This document shows, in pieces, positions 27,587 through 41,925 of a DNA stretch of 64,000 nucleotides (its first letter is position 1; every line of letters starts with the position of its first letter). Made by a program: the position numbers and the translations under genes. The stretch spans positions 124,001-188,000 of the forward strand of contig NZ_LSSW01000022.1 in NCBI RefSeq assembly GCF_001567565.1, in the 5' to 3' direction. Source of the stretch: Ectopseudomonas composti. Its GTDB lineage: Bacteria; Pseudomonadota; Gammaproteobacteria; Pseudomonadales; Pseudomonadaceae. The notes under the pieces are model-generated. The model worked only from the letters and a program-made list of their open reading frames with translations, made no database searches and was not told where the DNA came from.

Positions 27587-29251
27587 ATGAGCAAGCCTAC
27601 CGTCGAAAAAGCTGCCAATTTCCTGCGCCCCATCGTCCAGGCTGACCTGGACAGCGGCAAGCACGCCCAGATCGTGACCCGCTTTCCGCCGGAGCCCAAC
27701 GGCTATCTGCACATCGGCCATGCCAAGAGCATCTGCCTGAACTTCGGCCTGGCCGAAGAGTTCGGCGGCCAGTGCAACCTGCGTTTCGACGACACCAACC
27801 CGGCCAAGGAAGACCAGGAATACATCGACGCGATCAAGGCTGACGTCGAGTGGCTGGGCTTCAAGTGGGCCGGCGAGGAGCGCTACGCCTCCAACTATTT
27901 CGACCAGCTGCATGCCTGGGCCATCGAGCTGATCAAGGCCGGCAAGGCTTTCGTCTGCGACCTCAATGCCGAGCAAATGCGTGAGTACCGCGGCAGCCTC
28001 AACGAGCCGGGCAAGAACAGCCCGTTCCGTGAGCGCAGCGTCGAAGAGAACCTCGACCTGTTCGCCCGCATGAAGGCCGGTGAGTTCCCCGATGGCGCCC
28101 GTTCGCTGCGCGCCAAGATCGACATGGCCTCGCCGAACATCAATCTGCGCGACCCGATCCTCTATCGCATCCGCCACGCTCACCACCACCAGACCGGCGA
28201 CAAGTGGTGCATTTACCCTAGCTACGACTTCACCCATGGCCAGTCCGATGCCATCGAAGGTGTGACCCACTCGATCTGCACCCTGGAGTTCGAAGATCAC
28301 CGCCCGCTGTACGAATGGTTCCTGGAAAACCTGGCTGTGCCGGCGCAACCGCGCCAGTACGAATTTGCCCGCCTGAACCTGAACTACACCATCACCAGCA
28401 AGCGCAAGCTCAAGCAACTGGTCGACGAGAAGCACGTCAACGGCTGGGACGACCCGCGCATGTCGACGTTGTCCGGCTATCGCCGTCGCGGCTATACCCC
28501 GGCTTCGATCCGTACCTTCTGCGACATGATCGGCGTCAACCGCGCCGGTGGCCTGGTGGACATCGGCATGCTCGAGTTCGCCATTCGTGACGACCTGGAC
28601 GCCAACGCCGCGCGCGCCATGTGCGTGCTCAAGCCGCTGAAAGTGGTGATCACCAATTACCCCGAGGGCAAGCTGGAGAACCTCGAACTGTCGCGCCATC
28701 CCAAGCAGGACATGGGCGTGCGCGTGTTGCCGTTCTCCCGCGAGATCTACATCGACGCCAGCGATTTCGAGGAAACCCCGCCGGACGGCTTCAAGCGCCT
28801 GATCCCGGGCGGCGAAGTGCGCCTGCGCGGCAGCTACGTGATTCGCGCCGACGAGGCCATCAAGGACGCCGCCGGCAATATCGTCGAGCTGCGCTGCTCC
28901 TATGACGAGAACACCCTGGGCAAGAACCCCGAAGGGCGCAAGGTCAAGGGCGTGATCCACTGGGTGCCGGCAGCCGAAAGCGTCGAGTGCGAAGTGCGTC
29001 TGTACGACCGCCTGTTCCGCTCGGCCAATCCGGAGAAGAGTGAAGAGGGCGGCAGCTTCCTCGACAACATCAACCCCGAGTCGCTGGTGGTGCTCACCGG
29101 TTGCCGCGCCGAGCCTTCGCTGGCTCAGGCTGCTGCCGAGGACCGTTTCCAGTTCGAGCGCGAAGGCTACTTCTGCCTGGACAAGGATTCGACGGCCGAG
29201 GCGCTGGTGTTCAACCGTACCGTCACCTTGCGCGATTCGTGGGGGCAGTAA
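27587..29251 (+). CDS. glnS: Glutaminyl-tRNA synthetase
   Basis: A 554-residue class I synthetase that charges tRNA-Gln. The HIGH motif appears in [17 protein letters not shown] (about 28-44) and the KMSKS-like motif in [30 protein letters not shown] and [27 protein letters not shown] are diagnostic for GlnS rather than GltX. A two-domain beta-barrel anticodon region completes the length. The stop overlaps the cysS start by one base (TAATG). Confidence 0.97.
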   Translation: MSKPTVEKAANFLRPIVQADLDSGKHAQIVTRFPPEPNGYLHIGHAKSICLNFGLAEEFGGQCNLRFDDTNPAKEDQEYIDAIKADVEWLGFKWAGEERYASNYFDQLHAWAIELIKAGKAFVCDLNAEQMREYRGSLNEPGKNSPFRERSVEENLDLFARMKAGEFPDGARSLRAKIDMASPNINLRDPILYRIRHAHHHQTGDKWCIYPSYDFTHGQSDAIEGVTHSICTLEFEDHRPLYEWFLENLAVPAQPRQYEFARLNLNYTITSKRKLKQLVDEKHVNGWDDPRMSTLSGYRRRGYTPASIRTFCDMIGVNRAGGLVDIGMLEFAIRDDLDANAARAMCVLKPLKVVITNYPEGKLENLELSRHPKQDMGVRVLPFSREIYIDASDFEETPPDGFKRLIPGGEVRLRGSYVIRADEAIKDAAGNIVELRCSYDENTLGKNPEGRKVKGVIHWVPAAESVECEVRLYDRLFRSANPEKSEEGGSFLDNINPESLVVLTGCRAEPSLAQAAAEDRFQFEREGYFCLDKDSTAEALVFNRTVTLRDSWGQ

Positions 29252-30636
29252 TGGCACTGTCGATCTACAACACGCTTAGCAAGGTCAAGGAACCGTTCAA
29301 GCCGCTGATCGGTAACAGCGTACGCATGTACGTGTGCGGCATGACCGTCTATGACTTCTGCCACATTGGCCATGCCCGGGTGATGGTCGCCTTCGACGTG
29401 GTCACCCGCTGGCTGCGTCAGCGCGGCTATGACGTGACCTATGTGCGCAATATCACCGACATCGATGACAAGATCATCAAGCGTGCCAATGAGAACGGCG
29501 AGCCGTTCGAGGCACTGGTTGAGCGCATGATTGCGGCGATGCACGAGGACGAGGCGCGTCTGTCCGTGCTGCGCCCGGACATCGAGCCGCGCGCCACCGG
29601 CCATATCGCCGGCATGCACCAGATGATCCAGACCCTGATCGACAAGGGTTACGCCTATGCGCCGGGCAATGGCGACGTGTACTACCGCGTCGGCAAGTTC
29701 GTGGGCTACGGCAAGCTGTCGCGCAAGAAGATCGAAGACCTGAAGATCGGTGCGCGCATCGAGGTCGACGAGGCCAAGGAAGATCCGCTGGACTTCGTCC
29801 TGTGGAAGGGCGTCAAACCGGGTGAGCCGAGCTGGCAGTCGCCTTGGGGCGCTGGGCGTCCGGGCTGGCATATCGAATGCTCGGTGATGTCCACCTGCTG
29901 CCTCGGCGAGACCTTCGACATCCACGGCGGCGGCCCGGACCTGGTGTTCCCGCACCACGAGAACGAGATCGCGCAGAGCGAGGCGGCCACCGGCAAGCAG
30001 TACGCCAATGCCTGGATGCACGCCGGCGCGGTGCGCGTGGATGGCGAGAAGATGTCCAAGAGCCTGGGCAACTTCTTCACCATCCGCGAGGTGCTGGAGA
30101 AGTACCAGCCGGAGGTGGTGCGCTACCTGCTGGTGTCCAGCCACTACCGCAGCCCGATCAACTACTCGGAAGAGAGCCTCAAGGAAGCCAAGGGCGCCCT
30201 GGAGCGCTTCTACAATGGTCTGAAAGGCCTGCCGGAAGCCGCGCCTGCCGGTGGCGAGGACTTCGTCGAGCGCTTCGGCGCGGCGATGGATGACGACTTC
30301 AACTCGCCGGAAGCCTGCGCGGTGTTGTTCGAGATGATTCGCGAGGTCAACCGCCTGCGCGAATCCGACGTGCAGGCCGCTGCCGGCCTGGCTGCCCAGC
30401 TCAAGCAGCTGGCCGGCGTGCTCGGTGTGCTGCAGCTGGAGCCGGAGGCCTTCCTCCAGGCTGGCGCTGCCGGCAAGGTCGATGCCGCTGAGGTCGAGGC
30501 GCTGATCGCCGCGCGCCTGCAGGCCCGCGCCGACAAGAACTGGGCAGAAAGCGACCGCATCCGCGACCAGATCACCGCCATGGGCGTGGTGCTGGAAGAC
30601 GGCAAAGGCGGCACCACCTGGCGCCTGGCCGAATAG
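29251..30636 (+). CDS. cysS: Cysteinyl-tRNA synthetase
   Basis: A 461-residue class I synthetase. The zinc site and HIGH motif are in [19 protein letters not shown] (about 26-44), the zinc-binding WHIECSVMS follows, [20 protein letters not shown] contains further zinc ligands, and [10 protein letters not shown] is the KMSKS loop. The start at 29251 is set by the family N-terminus [16 protein letters not shown] and the one-base overlap with glnS. The order glnS-cysS next to ppiB is conserved in Pseudomonas. Confidence 0.97.
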   Translation: MALSIYNTLSKVKEPFKPLIGNSVRMYVCGMTVYDFCHIGHARVMVAFDVVTRWLRQRGYDVTYVRNITDIDDKIIKRANENGEPFEALVERMIAAMHEDEARLSVLRPDIEPRATGHIAGMHQMIQTLIDKGYAYAPGNGDVYYRVGKFVGYGKLSRKKIEDLKIGARIEVDEAKEDPLDFVLWKGVKPGEPSWQSPWGAGRPGWHIECSVMSTCCLGETFDIHGGGPDLVFPHHENEIAQSEAATGKQYANAWMHAGAVRVDGEKMSKSLGNFFTIREVLEKYQPEVVRYLLVSSHYRSPINYSEESLKEAKGALERFYNGLKGLPEAAPAGGEDFVERFGAAMDDDFNSPEACAVLFEMIREVNRLRESDVQAAAGLAAQLKQLAGVLGVLQLEPEAFLQAGAAGKVDAAEVEALIAARLQARADKNWAESDRIRDQITAMGVVLEDGKGGTTWRLAE

Positions 30637-30647
30637 GGCTGGTGCTT

Positions 30648-30683
30648 AACGACAAAGGCCGCTTCTCAGCGGCCTTTGTCGTT
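30648..30683. terminator. Terminator after cysS
   Basis: AACGACAAAGGCCGC-TTCTCA-GCGGCCTTTGTCGTT is a perfect 15-bp stem between the convergent cysS and LysR genes. Confidence 0.85.
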
Positions 30684-30697
30684 TCTGGGAGGGCGCG

Positions 30698-31630
30698 CTA
30701 GCGAGGCTGGCGGGCGTCGAAATGCGCGGCCCAGCGCTGTTCTCGAAATCGCTCGACGATGAAGTCGATGAACACTCGCGTCTTGGCTGGCAACTGCTTC
30801 TGGGCGCTGAAGTACAGGCTGAGGCTACCGGTGTCGACATACCAGTCCGGCAATACTCGCTGCAAGCTGCCACGTTGCAGATAGGGTAGCGCGTGGACGG
30901 TGCTGACCAGGGTGATGCCCAGGCCTTGCTGGGCGGCATGGCAGGCTGCTTCGGGGTCGTTGAAGGTCATGCGCTGCTTGAGTTCGAAGGTGGCTTGATG
31001 GTCGTCACGGGTGCGCAGTGGCCAGCTGCGCACCCGGCCAGTTTGCGGCGAACGCATGAGGATGCCGTCGTGCCGTGCCAGATCCTCCGGCGTTTCGATG
31101 GTGGGATGCCTGGCAAGGTAGTGCGCCGACGCCAGCAGCACCCGGTGAGCAGGGGCCAACTGCCGGGCAATTGCGCCAGGAGGCAGCTCGAAGCCGCCGC
31201 CGATGGCCGCGTCGAAACCCTCGCCGATAAGGTCGACGGCGCGGTTGTCGAAATGCCAGTCCGGGCTGATCGCCGGGTAGCGCGCGAGGAAAACGCTCAG
31301 GTGCGGCAGGATGTAATCGCGGCCGAACGCCAGGCCCATGCTCACCTTGAGGGTGCCTGCGGGTTGGCCCTGGCTGCTCGCCAGATTGGCCACTGCGCCC
31401 TGAATGCTCGCCAGTCCGCCCGACACCTCGGCAAGAAAGCGTTCGCCGGCCTCAGTCAGGGTCAGACGTCTGGTGCTGCGCAGGAACAGACGCACGCCGA
31501 GGTTGGACTCTAATCGGGCGACGTTCTTGCCCACGGCTGCTGGGGTCAGGCCCAGTCGCCGTGCGGCCTCGGCGAAGCTGCCTGCCTCGGCTGCACGGAC
31601 GAAGCACTCGATGCTGCTGAGGGTTTCCAT
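30698..31630 (-). CDS. LysR-family transcriptional regulator
   Basis: A 310-residue LysR regulator: the N-terminal helix-turn-helix has VRAAEAGSFAEAARRLGLTPAAVGKNVARLESNLGVRLFLRSTR-type sequence (residues 10-55), then an effector domain. The start METLSSIECF at 31630 has GGAG five bases upstream; an in-frame extension to 31648 adds six unlikely residues. It is divergent from the SDR oxidoreductase (120 bp), the likely target. It is not adjacent to ampC and should not be called AmpR. Confidence 0.9.
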   Translation of the reverse strand: METLSSIECFVRAAEAGSFAEAARRLGLTPAAVGKNVARLESNLGVRLFLRSTRRLTLTEAGERFLAEVSGGLASIQGAVANLASSQGQPAGTLKVSMGLAFGRDYILPHLSVFLARYPAISPDWHFDNRAVDLIGEGFDAAIGGGFELPPGAIARQLAPAHRVLLASAHYLARHPTIETPEDLARHDGILMRSPQTGRVRSWPLRTRDDHQATFELKQRMTFNDPEAACHAAQQGLGITLVSTVHALPYLQRGSLQRVLPDWYVDTGSLSLYFSAQKQLPAKTRVFIDFIVERFREQRWAAHFDARQPR

Positions 31631-31750
31631 GGATGCTCCGTAAACCATTGGTATCGACTGAATATAGCGATTGCCAGCTTATCGGTTGTGAGTCGTGGGT
31701 GAATACTGAGTCCGTGCTTCATTCAACCCCTCAGTCACAGGAGATTAGCC

Positions 31751-32500
31751 ATGAGCCTCAATCAACCCCTTGCAAACAAGGTCGCCTTCATTCAGGGCGG
31801 TTCGCGCGGCATCGGTGCCGCCATCGCCCAACGCCTGGCCAAGGACGGTGCAGCCGTTGCATTGACCTACGTCTCTTCGGCGTCTGGTGCCCTCGAAGTG
31901 GTGCGTGAAATCGAAGCCGTCGGTGGCCACGCCATCGCCATCCAGGCCGACAGTCGTGACGAGCAGGCCATTCGCGCCGCCATCCGACACGCGCTGGATA
32001 CCTTCGGTCGACTCGATATTCTGGTGAATAACGCCGGTGTGCTGGCGGTGGCGCCGATCGAAGAGTTCAGCGTCGAGGATCTTGATCGCACCCTTGACGT
32101 CAACGTGCGTAGTGTAGTGATCGCCAGCCAGGAGGCCGCGCGGGTGATGGGCGAGGGCGGCCGCATCATCACCATCGGCAGCACCAACGCCGAGCGCATG
32201 CCGTTCGCCGGTGGTTCGGTCTATGCGCTGAGCAAGGCGGCGGTAGCTGGTTTCACCAAAGGCCTGGCTCGTGATCTGGGGCCGCGCGGCATCACGGTCA
32301 ACAACGTGCAGCCTGGTCCGGTGGATACCGATATGAACCCGGATCATGGTGATTTCGCCCAGTCACTGAAGCAGACCATGGCCCTGCAGCGCTATGGCAA
32401 GGCCGAGGAAATCGCCAGCTTCGTGGCCTATCTGGCTGGCCCTGAGGCGGCTTACATCACAGGCGCCAACCTGACCATTGACGGTGGTTTCTCGGCCTGA
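31751..32500 (+). CDS. SDR-family oxidoreductase (3-oxoacyl-ACP reductase-like)
   Basis: A 249-residue classical short-chain dehydrogenase. The NADP(H) glycine motif is QGGSRGIGAAIA (about 15-26), NNAGVLAVAP follows, and the catalytic Tyr-xxx-Lys is in SVYALSKAAVAGFTKGLARDLGPRGITVN. QPGPVDTDMNP and the terminal ITGANLTIDGGFSA complete the fold. The substrate is unknown. It is divergent from a LysR regulator and probably controlled by it. Confidence 0.92.
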   Translation: MSLNQPLANKVAFIQGGSRGIGAAIAQRLAKDGAAVALTYVSSASGALEVVREIEAVGGHAIAIQADSRDEQAIRAAIRHALDTFGRLDILVNNAGVLAVAPIEEFSVEDLDRTLDVNVRSVVIASQEAARVMGEGGRIITIGSTNAERMPFAGGSVYALSKAAVAGFTKGLARDLGPRGITVNNVQPGPVDTDMNPDHGDFAQSLKQTMALQRYGKAEEIASFVAYLAGPEAAYITGANLTIDGGFSA

Positions 32501-32561
32501 CAAGGCGGGGGCGCCCGCAGAGTGTGCTGGAGGGGCCGATGGTTCACCCGTCCTGCCAGAA

Positions 32562-35627
<3,066 letters not shown>

Positions 35628-35686
35628 CGGTGATCTCTTCTTGTCGGTTCGCGATCTGCGCCGCGATCCGTCCAGTCTCGTTCAAG

Positions 35687-35750
35687 ACTGTTCAAAGTCA
35701 ATGAACGAATTGTTCAATTGTTCACATTCGACTGTTCAAAACTGTTCATT
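35687..35750 (+). promoter_or_regulatory. TGTTCA repeat array, candidate enhancer (UAS)
   Basis: TGTTCA occurs at 35689, 35711, 35719, 35733 and 35743, plus TGAAC at 35702. TGAACGAATTGTTCA (35702-35716) is a perfect inverted repeat with a 5-bp spacer, and ACTGTTCA occurs three times (35687, 35731, 35741). The array lies about 100-165 bp upstream of the predicted sigma-54 start at 35852, the normal place for an enhancer. Confidence 0.65.
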
Positions 35751-35825
35751 GGAAAACAGCAGGCGCGAGCTTGTTGGGAGAGCTTTTCTATATTTATCAA
35801 TTGGATGCGATGAATAGATACGGGT

Positions 35826-35841
35826 TGGCACGCTTGTCGCT
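35826..35841 (+). promoter_or_regulatory. Sigma-54 promoter of the ABC importer operon
   Basis: TGGCACGCTTGTCGCT matches TGGCAC-N5-TTGCW with one mismatch and has exact GG-N10-GC spacing (GG 35827-35828, GC 35839-35840). The predicted start is 35852, 35 nt before the first gene. Confidence 0.75.
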
Positions 35842-35886
35842 CTGAGTGTTCGTAATCGAATGGCACGACAAGAAAAAGGACAGGCC

Positions 35887-36981
35887 ATGTCGCTCACGCT
35901 CGAACACGTCACCCGTATCGTCGACGGCCAGCTGCACATTGATGACGCCTGCCTGAGTTTCGAACCCGGCTCCTTCAACGTTTTGCTCGGCCGCACACTG
36001 GCAGGCAAGACCAGCCTGATGCGCCTGATGGCCGGGCTGGATCGGCCCAGCAGCGGTCGCGTGCTGATGAACGGCGCCGATGTCACTGGCGTGCCGGTGC
36101 GCCAGCGCAATGTGTCGATGGTCTATCAGCAGTTCATCAACTACCCGACCCTTACGGTGTTCGAGAACATCGCCTCGCCGCTGCGTCAGGCCGGTGTGGC
36201 CAAGGAACAGATCGTCGAGAAGGTCGAGGCCACGGCGCGCATGCTGCGCATCGACCAGCTGCTGTCGCGCTATCCGCTGGAACTGTCCGGCGGCCAGCAG
36301 CAGCGTACGGCCATGGCGCGGGCGCTGGTCAAGGACGCCTCGCTGATCCTCTTCGATGAGCCCCTGGTCAACCTCGACTACAAGTTGCGCGAAGAGCTGC
36401 GCCAGGAAATGCGCGAGCTGTTCCAGGCGCGCCACACCATCGCCATCTACGCCACCACCGAGCCCAACGAGGCGCTGGCCCTGGGTGGCACCACCACCAT
36501 CCTGCACGAGGGGCGGGTGGTGCAGAGCGGCAAGACCGCCGAGGTTTACCACCGGCCGCAGCAGGTGCTGGCTGCCGAGTTGTTCTCCGAGCCTGCGATC
36601 AATCTGATGCCGGGGCGCATCAGCGGCTCCGAGGTGAGCTTCGCCGACTGCGTGCACTTTCCGCTCAACCCCGATCTGCGCGGCATCGCCGAAGGTGAGT
36701 ATCGGTTTGGCGTGCGGCCCAGCCATATCGGCTTGGTGCCATCGAACGACGATGATCTGGAACTGGCGGTGACCGTGGAGCTGGCCGAGATCAGCGGCTC
36801 GGAAACCTTCCTGCATGTACGCAATGAACAGTTCGTGCTGGTGCTGCACCTGCCGGGCGTGCACGAGTACGCCGTGGATACGCCGATCCTCATCTATATC
36901 CCCACCCACAAACTCTTCGTCTTCGCCGCCGACGGGCAACTGGTGCAGGCACCCAGTCGGCGTCAGGGGAGGGCAGCCTGA
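35887..36981 (+). CDS. ABC importer ATPase 1 (GlpS-like), partly degenerate
   Basis: A 364-residue nucleotide-binding subunit of a carbohydrate-type importer (CUT1), similar to GlpS of the rhizobial GlpSTPQV glycerol system. The signature LSGGQ (133-137) and Walker B LILFDE (153-158) are intact. Walker A reads GRTLAGKT (35-42) with Leu in place of the conserved Gly, and the switch histidine is replaced by Thr191 (IYATTEP). A C-terminal TOBE-like regulatory region follows (about 240-360). The start at 35887 is preferred over 35860. The stop overlaps the next start (TGATG). First gene of the operon. Confidence 0.88.
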   Translation: MSLTLEHVTRIVDGQLHIDDACLSFEPGSFNVLLGRTLAGKTSLMRLMAGLDRPSSGRVLMNGADVTGVPVRQRNVSMVYQQFINYPTLTVFENIASPLRQAGVAKEQIVEKVEATARMLRIDQLLSRYPLELSGGQQQRTAMARALVKDASLILFDEPLVNLDYKLREELRQEMRELFQARHTIAIYATTEPNEALALGGTTTILHEGRVVQSGKTAEVYHRPQQVLAAELFSEPAINLMPGRISGSEVSFADCVHFPLNPDLRGIAEGEYRFGVRPSHIGLVPSNDDDLELAVTVELAEISGSETFLHVRNEQFVLVLHLPGVHEYAVDTPILIYIPTHKLFVFAADGQLVQAPSRRQGRAA

Positions 36982-38074
36982 TGGCCGAGATTCGCTTGCA
37001 CAACCTCGCGCACAGTTACAGCGGTGTGTCGAAGGCGCCGGAAGATTATGCGATCCGCGAAATGAACCATGTCTGGCAGCAGGGCGGCGCCTATGCGCTG
37101 CTGGGGCCATCCGGCTGCGGCAAGTCGACCTTGCTCAACATCATCTCCGGTCTGCTCAGTCCTTCGCAGGGCGAGGTGCAGTTCGACGGCAAGGCGGTCA
37201 ATGCGCTGTCGCCGCAAGAGCGCAATATCGCCCAGGTTTTCCAGTTCCCGGTGGTCTACGACACCATGACGGTGTTCGACAACCTGGCCTTCCCGCTGCG
37301 CAATCAAGGTATGGACGCCGCGCGGGTGATGAGCAAGGTGCACGAGATCGCCGAGGTGCTGGAGCTGCACCCGCTGCTGCACAAGAAAGCGCGCAACCTC
37401 ACCGCCGACGAGAAGCAGAAGGTCTCCATGGGCCGTGGCCTGGTGCGTGACGATGTATCGGCGATCCTCTTCGACGAACCGCTGACGGTGATCGACCCGC
37501 ATCTGAAGTGGAAGCTGCGGCGCAAGCTCAAGCAGATCCACGAGCAGTTCAACATCACCATGGTCTACGTCACCCACGACCAGCTGGAGGCCTCCACCTT
37601 CGCCGACAAGATCGCGGTGATGTACGGCGGGCAGATCGTCCAGTTCGGCACGCCGCGCGAGCTGTTCGAGCGTCCCGGGCACACCTTCGTCGGCTATTTC
37701 ATCGGCAGCCCGGGCATGAACCTGATCGAGGTGCAGCGCCGCGAGGGTGGCGTGCGTTTCGCCGATACCGTGCTGCCCTTGCCCGACGCGCTCAACCGGC
37801 GCCTGGCCGAACTGGGCGGCAAGCGCCTGCAGGTGGGGATTCGCCCCGAGTTCGTGCACATCTGGGATGGCGCCTACGAAGACGCGCTGTGTGGCCAGGT
37901 GCTGCATGTCGAGGATCTGGGCACCTACAAGATCCTCACCTTCGACCTCGATGGCCAGGTGCTCAAGGCGCGCCTGCAGGAAGACCAGCCAGTGCCGCGC
38001 GAGCAGGTGTATCTGAGCTTTCCGGCGCAGTGGCTGATGCTCTACGCCGATGACTACCTGGTGGAGGTGGCGCC

Positions 38075-38078
<4 letters not shown>
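36981..38078 (+). CDS. ABC importer ATPase 2 (GlpT-like), degenerate signature
   Basis: A 365-residue partner ATPase. Walker A GPSGCGKS (42-49), Walker B ILFDE (162-166) and the switch His199 (VYVTHD) are canonical, but the ABC signature is LTADE (140-144) instead of LSGGQ. In a heterodimer with the upstream ATPase, its Walker A would meet that protein's intact LSGGQ to make one consensus site, while the opposite site is degenerate on both sides. A TOBE-like C-terminal domain is present. The stop overlaps the first permease start by four bases (ATGA). Confidence 0.88.
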
Positions 38079-38938
<860 letters not shown>

Positions 38939-38946
38939 GGCCGACC

Positions 38947-39747
<801 letters not shown>

Positions 39748-39759
39748 GGGAGGTTCGTC

Positions 39760-40032
39760 ATGAGCTGGATGGCCTGGACTCTGCCGACCGCACTGTTCTT
39801 CACCGGTATCGCCGTGCTGCTGGCCGGCATGATGCTGGTCGAGCTGCGCTGGCCGTGCGTCGAACGCAAGGGTTTTCTGCCGATCACCACCACCCGGGGT
39901 GATCGGTTGTTCATCGGTCTGCTCGGCAGCGCCTACCTGCACCTGCTGGTAATCGGCGTGACCGACTGGAGCGTGTGGATAGCCTCGCTGCTATCACTGT
40001 TGTGGCTGTGCGCAGTCATGCGCTGGGGCTGA
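39760..40032 (+). CDS. DUF2160 small membrane protein
   Basis: A 90-residue protein with two or three hydrophobic segments (LPTALFFTGIAVLLAGMMLVE; LFIGLLGSAYLHLLVIGV; WIASLLSLLWLCAVMRWG). DUF2160 members are found almost only inside operons for GlpSTPQV-like importers, between the permease and the binding-protein genes, as here. The role is unknown; it may be an accessory subunit of the membrane complex. A GGGAGG site precedes the ATG. Confidence 0.88.
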   Translation: MSWMAWTLPTALFFTGIAVLLAGMMLVELRWPCVERKGFLPITTTRGDRLFIGLLGSAYLHLLVIGVTDWSVWIASLLSLLWLCAVMRWG

Positions 40033-40083
40033 GCCGGGCTTTTGCCGGTATGCCTCTCCCCAAATCCTGAGATGGAGGTCTCT

Positions 40084-41826
40084 ATGTTCGACAATAACAA
40101 CAAGACCCGACATAGCATGGCGCTGGCTGCCTTGCTGGCGTTGTCCGGTTTGAGCGGTGCTGCCTGGGCGGATGCCTACGAAGAGGCTGCAAAGAAATGG
40201 ATCAATGATGAATTCAATCCCTCGACCCTGACGCCCGAGCAGCAACTCGAAGAACTGAAATGGTTCATCAAGGCCGCCGAGCCCTTCCGCGGCATGGATA
40301 TCAGCGTGGTGTCGGAAACCATCACCACCCATGAATACGAGTCCAAAGTGCTGGCCAAGGCCTTCAGTGAGATCACTGGCATCAAGCTGCGCCATGATCT
40401 GCTGCAGGAAGGCGATGTGGTGGAGAAACTGCAGACCCAGATGCAGTCCGACAGGAACATCTACGATGGCTGGGTCAACGACTCCGACCTGATCGGCACC
40501 CACGCCCGCTACGGCAAGGCCATGGCGATCAGCGACATGATCAAGGGTGAGGCCAAGGACTTCACCTCGCCTACCCTGGATCTCGAAGACTTCATCGGTA
40601 TTTCCTTCACCACCGGGCCGGACGGCAAGTTGTACCAACTGCCCGATCAGCAGTTCGCCAACCTCTACTGGTTCCGCGCCGACTGGTTCGAGCGGCCTGA
40701 GCTCAAGGCCAAGTTCAAGGAAATCTATGGCTACGAGCTGGGTGTGCCGGTCAACTGGTCGGCCTACGAGGACATCGCCGAGTTCTTCTCCAAGCACGTC
40801 AAGGAGATCGACGGTCAGCGCATCTACGGCCATATGGACTACGGCAAGAAAGATCCATCGCTGGGCTGGCGCTTCACCGACGCCTGGTTCTCCATGGCTG
40901 GCGGCGGTGACAAGGGCCTGCCCAACGGCCTGCCGGTGGACGAGTGGGGCATTCGCGTCGAGGGCTGCCGGCCGGTGGGCTCCAGTGTCGCGCGTGGCGG
41001 TGCCACCAACGCCCCGGCGGCGGTGTTCGCCACGCAGAAGTACGTCGACTGGATGCGCCAGTACGCGCCACCGGAAGCGCAGGGTATGACCTTCTCCGAA
41101 GCCGGGCCGGTGCCGGCGCAGGGCGCCATCGCCCAGCAGATCTTCTGGTACACCGCCTTCACTGCCGACATGACCAAACCGGGCTTGCCGGTGGTCAACG
41201 CGGACGGCACGCCGAAATGGCGCATGGCGCCGTCGCCCAAGGGGCCGTACTGGGAAGAGGGTATGAAGCTGGGCTATCAGGACACCGGTTCCTGGACCTT
41301 CCTCAAGTCCACTCCGGAGAAACAGCGCCTGGCCGCCTGGCTCTACGCTCAGTTCGTCACGTCCAAGACCGTCTCGCTGAAAAAGACCCTGGTGGGCCTG
41401 ACGCCGATTCGTGAGTCGGACATCAACTCGCAAGCCATGACCGACGTGGCGCCCAAGCTCGGTGGTCTGGTGGAGTTCTACCGCAGCCCGGCCCGCGTGC
41501 AATGGACGCCGACCGGCACCAACGTGCCGGACTATCCGCGCCTGGCTCAGCTCTGGTGGCAGTTCATCGCCGAGGCCGCCAGTGGCGACAAGACGCCACA
41601 ACAGGCGCTCGATGGCCTGGCCGCAGCGCAGGACACCATGCTCGGCCGCCTGGAGCGTTCCAATGTACTGGGTGAGTGCGGGCCGAAACTGAACGAACCG
41701 CGTGACCCGCAGTACTGGTTCGACCAGCCGGGTGCGCCCAAGCCCAAGCTGGCCAACGAGAAGCCCAAGGGCGAAACCATCGCCTACGACGAGCTGCTCA
41801 AATCCTGGGAGCAGGCGCGTAAGTGA
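40084..41826 (+). CDS. Extracellular solute-binding protein of the glycerol-type importer (GlpV-like)
   Basis: A 580-residue periplasmic binding protein, larger than usual, as in the GlpV group. The signal peptide is about residues 1-30 (ending GAAWA-DA). The start at 40084 has GGAGG six bases upstream; a longer in-frame start at 40042 would add 14 residues. Segments such as YQLPDQQFANLYWFRADWFERPELKAKF fit family-1 solute-binding proteins. It is the last gene of the operon and is followed by a strong terminator. Glycerol or a related polyol is a plausible ligand, but the sequence does not prove it. Confidence 0.88.
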   Translation: MFDNNNKTRHSMALAALLALSGLSGAAWADAYEEAAKKWINDEFNPSTLTPEQQLEELKWFIKAAEPFRGMDISVVSETITTHEYESKVLAKAFSEITGIKLRHDLLQEGDVVEKLQTQMQSDRNIYDGWVNDSDLIGTHARYGKAMAISDMIKGEAKDFTSPTLDLEDFIGISFTTGPDGKLYQLPDQQFANLYWFRADWFERPELKAKFKEIYGYELGVPVNWSAYEDIAEFFSKHVKEIDGQRIYGHMDYGKKDPSLGWRFTDAWFSMAGGGDKGLPNGLPVDEWGIRVEGCRPVGSSVARGGATNAPAAVFATQKYVDWMRQYAPPEAQGMTFSEAGPVPAQGAIAQQIFWYTAFTADMTKPGLPVVNADGTPKWRMAPSPKGPYWEEGMKLGYQDTGSWTFLKSTPEKQRLAAWLYAQFVTSKTVSLKKTLVGLTPIRESDINSQAMTDVAPKLGGLVEFYRSPARVQWTPTGTNVPDYPRLAQLWWQFIAEAASGDKTPQQALDGLAAAQDTMLGRLERSNVLGECGPKLNEPRDPQYWFDQPGAPKPKLANEKPKGETIAYDELLKSWEQARK

Positions 41827-41881
41827 GGTCAGCGCCGTTCCTGTGAGAACGGCTGGGCGGCATTCCGCTTCAGCCGCGATA

Positions 41882-41909
41882 AAAAACGGCACCCTAGGGT
41901 GCCGTTTTT
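41882..41909. terminator. Bidirectional terminator between importer operon and folD
   Basis: AAAAACGGCACC-CTAG-GGTGCCGTTTTT is a perfect 28-bp palindrome with T5 on both strands. Confidence 0.92.
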
Positions 41910-41925
41910 CATTCAACCATGCTGC

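Noticed and set aside
29101-29250. Upstream in-frame extension of cysS
   Set aside because: It lies entirely within glnS, and the family N-terminus begins at 29251.
30698-31630. LysR gene as a possible AmpR for the nearby ampC
   Set aside because: It is divergent from the SDR gene, which separates it from ampC; AmpR is normally divergent from ampC directly.
35860-35865. Second TGGCAC as an alternative sigma-54 promoter
   Set aside because: No GC dinucleotide ten bases after the GG, and it would leave almost no leader before the first gene.
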